From Chloroherpetonaceae bacterium (GTDB lineage: Bacteria > Bacteroidota > Chlorobiia > Chlorobiales > Thermochlorobacteraceae), in assembly GCA_025055975.1 (NCBI GenBank), contig JANWWM010000005.1:1-38149 (forward strand): 38,149 nucleotides of DNA, written 5' to 3'. This document shows positions 15,164-23,212 of this stretch, piece by piece; the stretch's first letter is position 1; each line of letters starts with the position of its first letter. The position numbers were made by a program, and so were the translations under genes. Under the pieces are notes generated by a model. The model saw nothing but the letters and a program-made list of their open reading frames with translations. It ran no database searches and was not told where the DNA came from.

Positions 15164-16261
15164 ATGAAAGCGCTTTTCGCGGGCGGCGGAACGGGCGGAC
15201 ACTTTTTTCCCGCCGTCGCCATCGCCGAGGAAATTTTGCGACAAAAACCCGACGCGCAAGTCGCGTTCGCGGGCACGGAGCGCGGCATCGAGGCGACCGA
15301 AGCGCCGAAGCGAAACTTCACGTTGCACTTTGTCTCGGCGGTCGCGTTCAAGCGAGGATTTTCGCCGCAAGCGCTCTTTGAAAATTTGAAATTTCCGTTT
15401 CGCTTGCTCGAAAGCGTAAGCGACGCGAGAGAATTGCTCGACCAAGAAGAGCCTGACGTCGTCGTCGGCACGGGCGGTTTCGTGAGTTTCCCCGTCGTGT
15501 GGGCGGCGCAAGAGTTCGGCGTGCCGACGCTCCTGCAAGAGCAAAACTCAAAGCCCGGTTGGGCGACGCGCGTCTTGGCAACGAGAGCCGACGAAGTGCA
15601 TCTCTCGTTTGAGGACTCGCGCCGATTTTTCTCGAAGCGCGTCCAATGCTTCGTTACGGGCAACCCGACGCGACGATTCGAGCGCGTCTTGCCCGAAACG
15701 GCGCGCCAGTTCTTCAATCTTGACCCGAAACGAAAAACGTTGCTCGTCTTCGGCGGAAGTCTGGGCGCGCGCAGTCTCAACGGCGCGGTCGAAAAATGGC
15801 TCGATGAACTCCTGACGCGCGCCAACGTGATTTGGCAAACGGGCAAGACCGATTACGACAACATCGCCTCGCGCGTTCAGCCGCGAGAGAACTTGTGGCG
15901 CAATGCCTTCATTGACCGAATGGACTTGGCGTATTCGGCGGCGGATTTGGCGCTGTGTCGCGCGGGCGCATCGACCATCGCGGAACTGACGAACGTCGGC
16001 GTTGCGGCGGTTCTCGTGCCGTATCCGTTTGCCGCCGACAATCATCAATACTTCAACGCCAAAGCCTTGGCGGACAAAGGCGCGGCGGAACTCGTCTTGG
16101 ACGACGCGATCGCATCGAGAGCGTCGTTTGAGAAAATCGTCTCTCTGCTCGAAGACGACCAACGGCGCGAGGCGATGCGAGAGCGAGCCAAGCGGCTCGG
16201 AAAGCCCGACGCGGCAAAAGTCATCGCCGAGCGCGTCATCAGGCTCGCGGAGTCGAACTGA
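15164..16261 (+). CDS. murG: Lipid II synthase MurG (GlcNAc transferase)
   Basis: 365 residues, a GT28 glycosyltransferase. It adds GlcNAc from UDP-GlcNAc to lipid I on the cytoplasmic membrane face. The N-terminal glycine loop FAGGGTGGHFFPAVAIAEE (residues 6-24), VVGTGGFVSFPVVWAA with LLQEQNSKPG, and the second glycine loop VFGGSLGARSLN are followed by the UDP-GlcNAc pocket CRAGASTIAELTNVGVAAVL and PYPFAADNHQYFNA. Length and motif order are typical. It begins 61 bp after ftsW and ends 16 bp before murC. No membrane segment is present, in keeping with peripheral membrane association. Confidence 0.97.
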   Translation: MKALFAGGGTGGHFFPAVAIAEEILRQKPDAQVAFAGTERGIEATEAPKRNFTLHFVSAVAFKRGFSPQALFENLKFPFRLLESVSDARELLDQEEPDVVVGTGGFVSFPVVWAAQEFGVPTLLQEQNSKPGWATRVLATRADEVHLSFEDSRRFFSKRVQCFVTGNPTRRFERVLPETARQFFNLDPKRKTLLVFGGSLGARSLNGAVEKWLDELLTRANVIWQTGKTDYDNIASRVQPRENLWRNAFIDRMDLAYSAADLALCRAGASTIAELTNVGVAAVLVPYPFAADNHQYFNAKALADKGAAELVLDDAIASRASFEKIVSLLEDDQRREAMRERAKRLGKPDAAKVIAERVIRLAESN

Positions 16262-16277
16262 ACATTTAGCGCAAACG

Positions 16278-17702
16278 ATGAAACGATTGAAACAAGGGTT
16301 GCTCGGCAGAATCAGGCGCATTCACCTCGTCGGCATCGGCGGCGCGGGAATGAGCGCCATCGCCGAAGTCTTGCTCAACAACGGCTTGAAAGTGAGCGGC
16401 TCCGACCTTTGCGCCAGCGACGTGACGGAACGCCTGAAAGAGCGCGGCGCCATCGTCGCCATCGGACACGAGGCGAAAAACATCGAGGGCGCGGAAGTCG
16501 TGGCTCACTCTTCCGCCGTGCGCGTCGACGAAAATCCCGAAACGCTCGAAGCCAAACGGCTCGGCGTTCCCATCGTCAAGCGCGACGAGCTGTTGGGCGA
16601 GATTATGCGGCGCAAGGCGGGCATCTGCGTCGCGGGCACGCACGGCAAAACGACGACCACGACGATGATCGCCACGATGCTCGCCGAATGCAACCTCGAA
16701 CCGACCGCGCTCATCGGCGGCGTTTCGGACTACTTTCTGAACGTCGGGTTCGGCGGCAGCGCGCTCGTTGGCGACGGCGATTGGATGGTCATCGAAGCCG
16801 ACGAATACGACCGCGCGTTTCTCAAACTCACGCCGACCATCGCCGTGATGACGACGCTCGAAGCCGAACACTTGGACATCTACCGCGACATCGAGGATTT
16901 GAAAAACGCCTTCGCGGAGTTCGCCAACAAAGTTCCCTTCTACGGCGCGATCGTGCTGTGCGACGACGAAGAAGGCTTGCGCGCTCTTCGACCGAATTTG
17001 AAGCGAAAGGTCGTTGGCTACGGACTCAATCCCGACGCGGAGTTTCGGGCGACCGACATCGAGCAGGAGAAAACCTCGACGACGTTCAAAGTTCTGCGTC
17101 GCGGCAAATCGCTCGGAGTCGTCGGCTTGCAAACGCTGGGCTTGCACAACGTCAAAAACGCCTTGGCGGCGATCGCCGTCGGCTTTGAAATCGGATTGGA
17201 CTTCGAGGACATTCGGCGCGGGCTGGAAAAGTTCCGAAGCGTCCGAAGGCGATTTCAAATTCGGTTTCAAAACGGCGAGGACGCGCCCGTCGTCATCGAC
17301 GATTACGCGCATCACCCGACGGAAGTGCGCGCCACGCTCGAAGCGGCAAGAAGCGGATTCAAAACGCGACCCGTCGTCGCCGTCTTTCAGCCGCATCTTT
17401 ACTCGCGCACGCGCGATTTCGCCAAAGACTTCGCCAAAGCGTTGAGCCTTGCGGATAGAGCCATCATCGCCGACATCTATCCCGCGCGCGAGCGCGCCGA
17501 AGCGTTCAAGGGCGTTACGAGCGAACTCATCGCAAGGGAAATGACCAACGCGACGCTCGCCGAAAAAGACGCGCTGTTGCAAACCTTGACGCGCGAGATT
17601 CGCGGCAACGAGGTCGTGGTGATGATGGGCGCGGGCGACATCACCAAAATCGCGGAAAGTTTCGCCGAAGAATTGCGAAAACGAAATGCCAACGCCGTTT
17701 AA
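16278..17702 (+). CDS. murC: UDP-N-acetylmuramate--L-alanine ligase
   Basis: 474 residues. It adds the first amino acid, L-alanine, to UDP-MurNAc with ATP. Motifs appear in family order: the Rossmann loop HLVGIGGAGMSAIAEVL (residues 16-32), VAHSSAV, the ATP loop CVAGTHGKTTTTTM (near residue 117), EADEYDRAF, TTLEAEHLDIY, VIDDYAHHPTEV and VFQPHLYSRT. It ends with VVVMMGAGDI. The ATG at 16278 is preferred; the open frame upstream runs through murG and is not MurC-like. The last 17 bases overlap the following aspartic-protease gene. Confidence 0.97.
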   Translation: MKRLKQGLLGRIRRIHLVGIGGAGMSAIAEVLLNNGLKVSGSDLCASDVTERLKERGAIVAIGHEAKNIEGAEVVAHSSAVRVDENPETLEAKRLGVPIVKRDELLGEIMRRKAGICVAGTHGKTTTTTMIATMLAECNLEPTALIGGVSDYFLNVGFGGSALVGDGDWMVIEADEYDRAFLKLTPTIAVMTTLEAEHLDIYRDIEDLKNAFAEFANKVPFYGAIVLCDDEEGLRALRPNLKRKVVGYGLNPDAEFRATDIEQEKTSTTFKVLRRGKSLGVVGLQTLGLHNVKNALAAIAVGFEIGLDFEDIRRGLEKFRSVRRRFQIRFQNGEDAPVVIDDYAHHPTEVRATLEAARSGFKTRPVVAVFQPHLYSRTRDFAKDFAKALSLADRAIIADIYPARERAEAFKGVTSELIAREMTNATLAEKDALLQTLTREIRGNEVVVMMGAGDITKIAESFAEELRKRNANAV

Positions 17703-18147
17703 GCTCGCCTCGCGCGAGTTGCCAATCATTCTCGTCAAAGCCAACGTCGCAGGCGAAGCGAAAGCGCGCGACGTGGTGGCGATGATCGACACGGGCGCGA
17801 CGGGGTGCGTCGCGTCGCCGCGCTTGGCGAAAGAATTGGCGATGAAAAAAGTCAAAGTCCAGCCCAAAGAAAAATCGGCGCAAGGCATCGGCGGCAAAGT
17901 GAAAGTCGACTTCGTCCAAGCGAGCCGCATCGAGTGCGACGGCGCCGTCGCCACGAACATAAAAGTCGCCGTGATGGATTTGAGCGTCATTCAAAAATCA
18001 ATCAAAACCAAGCGCCAAAAAGCGGTCGAGATGATTCTGGGCTACTCGTTCTTTAAGGGACGAACGCTCGTCATCGACTACAAGAACAAAACGATAAGCG
18101 TCACCCAAAGCGATGTTGAACTTGGAAGAGTTGCGCCAAGCGGTTAG
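17686..18147 (+). CDS. Small retropepsin-like aspartic protease
   Basis: 153 residues. The active-site motif VVAMIDTGATGCVAS carries the catalytic DTG at residues 35-37. A flap-like GIGGKVKVDF follows, and near the C-terminus ILGYSFFKGRTLVIDYKNKT matches the second half-site region of clan AA single-domain (retroviral-type) aspartic proteases. Such enzymes act as homodimers. No signal peptide or membrane segment is visible, so it should be cytoplasmic. Its ATG lies 17 bases inside the murC end and its last 35 bases overlap murB, so its translation appears coupled to both. The substrate is unknown. Placement inside the murein operon suggests a link to division or wall synthesis, but that is inference only. 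Confidence 0.8.
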   Translation: MPTPFKLASRELPIILVKANVAGEAKARDVVAMIDTGATGCVASPRLAKELAMKKVKVQPKEKSAQGIGGKVKVDFVQASRIECDGAVATNIKVAVMDLSVIQKSIKTKRQKAVEMILGYSFFKGRTLVIDYKNKTISVTQSDVELGRVAPSG

Positions 18148-19048
18148 AGGCGAAGCGCAGTTGAACTACAACCTTGCGAAGTTTTCAAGCTTTCGCATCG
18201 GCGGCAACGCCGACATCTTCATCGCGCCAAAGGACAAAGACGACGTTTTGAACGCCGTCAGGTTCTTTGAAAAGTTGCGCTTGCCCTACGTCGTGTTGGG
18301 ACGCGGCAGCAACGTGCTCGTCAGCGACAAAGGCGTGCGCGGCGCGGTGATCTCCCTGCGCGAAAATCTTGAACGAGTCGAAATCAAAGACTGCGGCGAC
18401 GAAGCGCGCGTCTATGTCGAAGCGGGGGCGGATTTGCCCGCGCTCGCCGTCGAAACGCTCAAAAAGGGCTACGGCGGCTTGGAAAACCTGTCGGGAATCC
18501 CTGGCAGCGTCGGCGGCGCAATCTTGATGAACGCGGGCGCTTACGGCAAAGAAATTTTTGAGCTAATCGAGTGGGTCGAGGTCATTCGCAACGGCGAGGT
18601 CAAAATCTTGAAGCGCGACGAAATCGCCTATCGCTATCGCGGCACCGATTTGCAGAACGACGTGATTCTCTCGTGCGAACTGCGGCTCAAAAAACTTTCG
18701 CCCGAAGAGCAAGCCAAAGCGATGGAAAATCGAAAAGCGTGGATGGAAAAGCGTCGCAACACGCAACCGCTCTCGTTGCCCAACGCGGGAAGCATTTTCA
18801 AAAATCCGCCGCCCGACGAGAACGGCAATCCGCGATACGCGGGCGCGCTCATCGAAGCATGCGGCTTGAAAGGCAGACGCATCGGCGGCGCGGAGATTTC
18901 CGACAAGCACGCCAACTTCATCGTCAACGCGCAGAACGCCACCGCCCGCGACGTGCTCGCGCTCATTGAGCTGGCAAGAACCGAAGTCAAAAAAAAGTTC
19001 GGCGTGCAACTTGAACTTGAAATCAAATTGCTCGGCGAGTTCGATTAA
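18113..19048 (+). CDS. murB: UDP-N-acetylenolpyruvoylglucosamine reductase
   Basis: 311 residues, type II MurB length. A flavoenzyme that reduces UDP-GlcNAc-enolpyruvate to UDP-MurNAc with NADPH. FAD-binding motifs are FSSFRIGGNADIF (residues 24-36), LGRGSNVLVSDKGVRG, and NLSGIPGSVGGAILMNAGAYG. The proton-donor serine is Ser227 in NAGSIFKNP, and AEISDKHANFIVN is the usual late motif. The ATG at 18113 lies inside the aspartic-protease gene (35-base overlap). The stop is 3 bases before ftsQ. The C-terminal region FGVQLELEIKLLGEF carries the conserved acidic tail. Confidence 0.97.
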   Translation: MLNLEELRQAVRGEAQLNYNLAKFSSFRIGGNADIFIAPKDKDDVLNAVRFFEKLRLPYVVLGRGSNVLVSDKGVRGAVISLRENLERVEIKDCGDEARVYVEAGADLPALAVETLKKGYGGLENLSGIPGSVGGAILMNAGAYGKEIFELIEWVEVIRNGEVKILKRDEIAYRYRGTDLQNDVILSCELRLKKLSPEEQAKAMENRKAWMEKRRNTQPLSLPNAGSIFKNPPPDENGNPRYAGALIEACGLKGRRIGGAEISDKHANFIVNAQNATARDVLALIELARTEVKKKFGVQLELEIKLLGEFD

Positions 19049-19051
19049 ACA

Positions 19052-20041
19052 ATGCCAAGCGACAAACGACCGATGACGAACTACGTTGAGTTTCACGAAG
19101 GCGACGAGCCAAAACGCGAGGAAGTCAAAAGCGACGGCAGTTACGTGGAGCCGACGCGAAGCGACGAAAGCAAAGAAGAAACGCTTGGCGAGAACGCGCC
19201 CGACGAAGCGACGGAGCGACCAAGCGAGCGGAACGCGATTGGCGGCGTCTTCGTCTTGAACGAGGGCGGATTCAAACCGCCGAAAACCCTTGTCTTCGTT
19301 GGGGTTTTGGTCGGGTTGGTCGCGGTTTTCGTTCTTTCAAAAGTTTGGGAGAGAGAAGCGGAACTGGCGCGCTTCGTCGTTCAAGGCAATCGCTTGCAGA
19401 AGACCGAAGAGATTGAGCGCGTCGCAAGCAAGTTCATCGGAAAGAAGATGAGCGACGTGAGTTTGTCCGACATCGTCGACTCGATTTTAACCTTGCCCTA
19501 CGTGTGCCGAGCCATCGCGACGAAAGAACTGCCCGACGCGATTCGCGTGCGCATCGAAGAGCGACAACCCGTAGCGATGGCGCGCATCGGCGACGACTTG
19601 AAACTCATCGACGAAGCGGGCTACGCGATGAACAAGAGCGGCGCGATGTCGGAAACGGGGCGATTGCCGTTGCTATCCGGCTTTTCGAAGGTCGAGCGCG
19701 ATTCCGCGACGGGCTTGGCAAAGCTCAATGGCGCGGAAGCGGAAACGGCGTTGGCGTTCTGCAAAGCCCTGCGCGAAACGCGGTTTGCGCGGCTCGTCGT
19801 GAGCGAGGTTCGCGTCGTGAGCGCCTCGCAACTGCAAGCCTTTGCGGCGAGCGGCGAAGCGAAGTTCCTCTTCGCCAAGGGCGATTATGAACGCCAACTC
19901 GAAAGGTTCGAAGCGTTCTGGAAGCAAGTCATCGTCAAAAGAGGCGTAAAGCCGTTTGAATACGTCGATGTCCGTTTCGACGGAAAAATTTTCGCAAAAG
20001 AAACGGAGCCAATGGCTCCAAAACGAAAATCTCAAAACTGA
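19052..20041 (+). CDS. ftsQ: Cell division protein FtsQ/DivIB
   Basis: 329 residues. A cytoplasmic N-terminus of about 75 residues rich in Glu and Lys precedes one transmembrane segment (about 80-97, LVFVGVLVGLVAVFVLSKVW). A POTRA domain follows (LARFVVQGNRLQKTEEIERV, about 105-175) ending in IRVRIEERQPVAMARI, then the beta-rich FtsQ domain. FtsQ joins FtsL in the complex that activates FtsW-FtsI at the septum. Sequence conservation is modest, so the call rests on the POTRA/FtsQ pattern and on position between murB and ftsA. It starts 3 bp after murB and ends 14 bp before ftsA. Confidence 0.9.
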   Translation: MPSDKRPMTNYVEFHEGDEPKREEVKSDGSYVEPTRSDESKEETLGENAPDEATERPSERNAIGGVFVLNEGGFKPPKTLVFVGVLVGLVAVFVLSKVWEREAELARFVVQGNRLQKTEEIERVASKFIGKKMSDVSLSDIVDSILTLPYVCRAIATKELPDAIRVRIEERQPVAMARIGDDLKLIDEAGYAMNKSGAMSETGRLPLLSGFSKVERDSATGLAKLNGAEAETALAFCKALRETRFARLVVSEVRVVSASQLQAFAASGEAKFLFAKGDYERQLERFEAFWKQVIVKRGVKPFEYVDVRFDGKIFAKETEPMAPKRKSQN

Positions 20042-20055
20042 AGCGAGGTGCGGAG

Positions 20056-21357
20056 ATGACGAATGGAAAATCGAAGGAGCAATTCGTAGTCGGGCTTGAC
20101 ATCGGCACGACGAAAGTGTGCTGCGTGGTCGCCAAGCGAGACGAGTTCGGAAAAATTCACGTCTTGGGCGTGGGCAAGGCGAAGTCGGAAGGCTTGCAGC
20201 GCGCGACGGTCGTCAACATCAACCGCACGGTCGACGCGATTCGAGAAGCCGTCGCCGAAGCCTCGCACACATCGAGCATCAAAATCAAAGGCGTCAACGT
20301 GGGCATTTCGGGCGAGCACGTGCAATGCATCAAGTCGAGCGCGGAAATCAGCGTCAACCCGACGCAAATCGTCAATCACAACGACGTGATGCGCCTCGTC
20401 GAGAAAGCCAAGAAAAGCTTGGAGCACTTGAATATGGAGCGGCGCGTCATTCACTCCATTCCGCAAGAGTTCATCGTCGACGACCAAGAAGGCGTGCTCG
20501 ACCCCATCGGAATGGCGGGACAATCGATGCGCGGGAGCGTTTATGTCGTGATGGGAATGATCAGCAAAATCCGAAACATCGAGCAATGCATCGAGAAGGC
20601 GGGGCTTGCCGTCAACGGAATGACGTTTGAGCCTGTCGCGTCGGGCTTGGCGGTCATCAAAGAGCGCGAGCGCCGAAGCGGCGTGGTGGTCATTGACATC
20701 GGCGGCGGCACGACCGACATCGCCATCTACCGACGTGGCGCGATTCGCTATTCCGAAGTCGTCAAAATCGCGGGGTGGGACGTCACCAACGACGTGGCGA
20801 TCGGCTTGCACACGCTCGAAGACGTGGCGGAAGAACTCAAAATCAAGCACGGGTGCGCCTATTTCCCCGACCTCATTCACGACGAAGAGATTTTGGTGTC
20901 GGATTTGGAAGGTCGTCCGCCCAAGTCGTTCCGAAAGTCCGTGCTGACGAACATCATCGAGGCGCGAATGACGGAGATTTTCGAGCGCGTGCGCGAGTCG
21001 CTCAAAAAGTCGGGCGATTATCAGTATCTCAACGCGGGCGCCATCATCACGGGCGGCGGCGCGCTCGTACAAGGCACGCAAAGCTTGGCGCAACAGGTCT
21101 TGGGCTTGGACGTGCGCATCGGCACGCCCGAAGGCATCGACGGCGGAATGAAAGGCGAACTCAACTCGCCGCAATACGCGACCGTCGTGGGCTTGGTGTT
21201 GCGCGCCTTCCGCGACATGCCCATCGAACAGCCCGCGCAAGACGCGGTCGAAGAAAAAGAACCCGAACCCGAAAGCGTCAAGGAATCCAATGGCGCCGAG
21301 AAAAAATCCAACAAGAACCTTTTTGAGAGAGTCAAAGAATGGTTCGATCAGATTTAG
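20056..21357 (+). CDS. ftsA: Cell division protein FtsA
   Basis: 433 residues, actin-like ATPase that tethers FtsZ to the membrane. The phosphate-1 motif VVGLDIGTTKVCCVVAKR (residues 10-27), the SHS2 (1C) domain region around GVNVGISGEHVQC, the phosphate-2 motif VVVIDIGGGTTDIAIYRRG (near residue 216), and AIITGGGALVQG are all present. After an acidic linker the protein ends in an amphipathic helix (NKNLFERVKEWFDQI), the membrane-targeting sequence typical of FtsA. It is preceded by purine-rich GAGGTGCGGAG but without a clean Shine-Dalgarno. A gap of 93 bp to ftsZ holds a 6-bp CG-rich hairpin (21384-21400) and a strong ftsZ ribosome-binding site. Confidence 0.97.
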   Translation: MTNGKSKEQFVVGLDIGTTKVCCVVAKRDEFGKIHVLGVGKAKSEGLQRATVVNINRTVDAIREAVAEASHTSSIKIKGVNVGISGEHVQCIKSSAEISVNPTQIVNHNDVMRLVEKAKKSLEHLNMERRVIHSIPQEFIVDDQEGVLDPIGMAGQSMRGSVYVVMGMISKIRNIEQCIEKAGLAVNGMTFEPVASGLAVIKERERRSGVVVIDIGGGTTDIAIYRRGAIRYSEVVKIAGWDVTNDVAIGLHTLEDVAEELKIKHGCAYFPDLIHDEEILVSDLEGRPPKSFRKSVLTNIIEARMTEIFERVRESLKKSGDYQYLNAGAIITGGGALVQGTQSLAQQVLGLDVRIGTPEGIDGGMKGELNSPQYATVVGLVLRAFRDMPIEQPAQDAVEEKEPEPESVKESNGAEKKSNKNLFERVKEWFDQI

Positions 21358-21436
21358 CGACCAAACGCAATTCGACGACGAGACGCGCCATCGGGGCGCG
21401 AAGCGAGCAACTTCAACCTACAAAAACGAATCGCGC

Positions 21437-21443
21437 AAGGAGG
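21437..21443 (+). promoter_or_regulatory. Strong Shine-Dalgarno of ftsZ
   Basis: AAGGAGG, 7 bases before the ftsZ ATG. Most other dcw genes here have no recognisable Shine-Dalgarno, so ftsZ seems set up for higher translation, as expected for an abundant polymer. Confidence 0.8.
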
Positions 21444-21450
21444 AGAGAAC

Positions 21451-22722
21451 ATGCCGTTTGAAGTGGACACCACCTACTCGCCCTTAGGAGCGAAAATCAA
21501 AATCATCGGCGTGGGCGGGTGCGGCGGCAACGCCGTCAACAACATGATTGAGCGCGGCATCACGGGCGTTGAGTTCATCGCTTGCAACACCGATAGCCAA
21601 GCCCTCTCGAAATCCCGCGCGCAATATCGTTTGCAAATCGGAAGCGCGACGACCAAAGGACTTGGCGCGGGCTTCAATCCCGAAGTGGGCAAACACGCGG
21701 CGGAAGAATCGCGCGAGGAAATCTCCGAGCTGATTCGCGGCACCGATATGCTCTTCATCACGGCGGGAATGGGCAAAGGCACGGGCACGGGCGCCGCGCC
21801 CGTCATCGCCAACATCGCGCGCAAACTCGGCATCTTGACCATCGCCATCGTAACCAAACCCTTCGAATACGAGGGCAAACGCACGCTTGAAACCGCTCAA
21901 CGCGGCATCGACGAACTCCGCAAGGAAGTCGATACGCTCATCGTGGTGCAGAACGAGAAAATTTTGAGCGTCGCCAACGCCGACATGAGCGTGCGCGAAG
22001 CCTATAGCGTCGCCAACGACGTCTTGTATCGCGCCGCCAAAGGCATCTCGGAAATCGTTACCCGACACGGCTTCGTCAATGTCGACTTCGCCGACGTTCG
22101 AAACATCATGTCGGATTCGGGCGACGCGCTGATGGGGTCGGCGACGGCGTCGGGCGAAAATCGCGCGCTGCGCGCCGCCGAAGAAGCCATCTCGTCGCCG
22201 CTTCTCGATGGCGTGTCCATCAAAGGCTCGTCGGGCGTGCTCGTCAACATCACGGGCGACGTGACGATGCGCGACATGAAGGACGCGATGAGTTTCATTC
22301 ACGAACAAGCGGGCGAAGGCGCCACCATCATTCACGGGCACGTCGAGGACGAGACGATGAAGGGCGAAATTTCCGTAACCGTCATCGCAACGGGATTCAA
22401 CAAGGGCAAAAAGCACGCATCGAGCGCAAAGCAACCCGAACTGCAAGTCGTGCGTCGCGCGGAAAATCAAAAGCCTGCGATAACGCCGCCACCCCTCTCA
22501 AACCCATTGGTCGGCGGAAAGATGGAACGAATGGGCTCCGAAGCGTTTGAAAAGAGCGACGACGGCGTGCCCGCGTTCATCAAGCGCGGCATTCCAATGC
22601 CTCAACCGTTCGGAATGAAGTCCATCGACGAACAAGACGAACAAAAGCCCGACAACAACGGCGACAAAATTCGAAAGACGAATCCCGAAACGCCCGCGTT
22701 TTTGAGAAAAATCATGGACTGA
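21451..22722 (+). CDS. ftsZ: Cell division GTPase FtsZ
   Basis: 423 residues, the tubulin homologue that forms the Z ring. The N-terminal GTPase domain shows IKIIGVGGCGGNAVNNM, FIACNTDSQAL and the tubulin signature region FITAGMGKGTGTGAAPV. In the latter the usual GGGTGTG reads GKGTGTG, with Lys at residue 109. The T7 catalytic loop is VNVDFADVRNIMSDSGDAL. A variable linker of about 90 residues leads to the C-terminal peptide TPAFLRKIMD, which binds FtsA. The length is normal. It is the last gene of the dcw operon. No T-tract terminator was seen in 22723-22933, so termination may be factor-dependent or lie elsewhere. Confidence 0.98.
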   Translation: MPFEVDTTYSPLGAKIKIIGVGGCGGNAVNNMIERGITGVEFIACNTDSQALSKSRAQYRLQIGSATTKGLGAGFNPEVGKHAAEESREEISELIRGTDMLFITAGMGKGTGTGAAPVIANIARKLGILTIAIVTKPFEYEGKRTLETAQRGIDELRKEVDTLIVVQNEKILSVANADMSVREAYSVANDVLYRAAKGISEIVTRHGFVNVDFADVRNIMSDSGDALMGSATASGENRALRAAEEAISSPLLDGVSIKGSSGVLVNITGDVTMRDMKDAMSFIHEQAGEGATIIHGHVEDETMKGEISVTVIATGFNKGKKHASSAKQPELQVVRRAENQKPAITPPPLSNPLVGGKMERMGSEAFEKSDDGVPAFIKRGIPMPQPFGMKSIDEQDEQKPDNNGDKIRKTNPETPAFLRKIMD

Positions 22723-22841
22723 TGTGCGTCGACAGAGCGCATTGAACGCGCCGCGAGCGCGCAACGGGCTTCTCATTTCAAACGCCGCGAGAGACGAAGA
22801 ATGCCGAACGTCGGCTCGCCAAGTTGGCGGAACCTCGTCTC

Positions 22842-22865
22842 GATTCTCTCGCTTCGCTCTGAATC
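22842..22865. repeat. Possible copy of an interspersed palindromic repeat
   Basis: GATTC and GAATC flank TCTCGCTTCGCTCT. It resembles the intergenic stretch at 27817-27841 (ATTCC...GGAAT around CTCGC/CGCTC) and the short ATTC-CTCGCT-GAAT repeats common in FCB genomes. A second small palindrome, CGCCAA-G-TTGGCG (22817-22829), lies just upstream. Only two copies are in the window. Confidence 0.3.
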
Positions 22866-22933
22866 GCATCGCTCTGGCTTTGTCCGTCGTCGCAATGCGA
22901 AAGTCGGCAAACGTCGCGCAAACGGATTTCGCT

Positions 22934-23212
22934 TCACGCCTCAAAGACCTCAAACCCATCGACGACCGCCATCACGATGACGTTGGCGGGCGTTTTGTCG
23001 GAGCGCATCACTTGCTCGACGACCGCGCCCTCTTGCGCCACGAGCACGAGGTCGCCCTCGCCCGCGTCTTGCGCATCAATGGCGACGAGTTCGCGTTCAT
23101 TGCGAAACGAGCCGTCGAGGTTGATGGGCTTGACGACGAGAAGTTTCGCGGAACGCAATTCCGCGTCTTTTTGCGTCGCCACGAGCGTGCCGATGACTTT
23201 GCAGAGAATCAT
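22934..23212 (-). CDS. EutN/CcmL-family microcompartment vertex protein
   Basis: 92 residues, full length for the family. The start [20 protein letters not shown], the segment LLVVKPINLDG, then LVAIDAQDAGEGDLVLVAQEG and VIVMAVVDGFEVF match the beta-barrel of EutN/CcmL/BMC-P proteins. Their pentamers cap the vertices of carboxysomes and metabolosomes. No hexameric shell gene (BMC-H/T) or encapsulated enzyme is nearby. Its ATG overlaps the alaS stop by one base (TGATG on the - strand), so it is translated with alaS. Solitary EutN-like genes exist in other genomes; here it may serve a shell encoded elsewhere or a separate role. The family call is strong; the role is unknown. Confidence 0.88.
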   Translation of the reverse strand: MILCKVIGTLVATQKDAELRSAKLLVVKPINLDGSFRNERELVAIDAQDAGEGDLVLVAQEGAVVEQVMRSDKTPANVIVMAVVDGFEVFEA

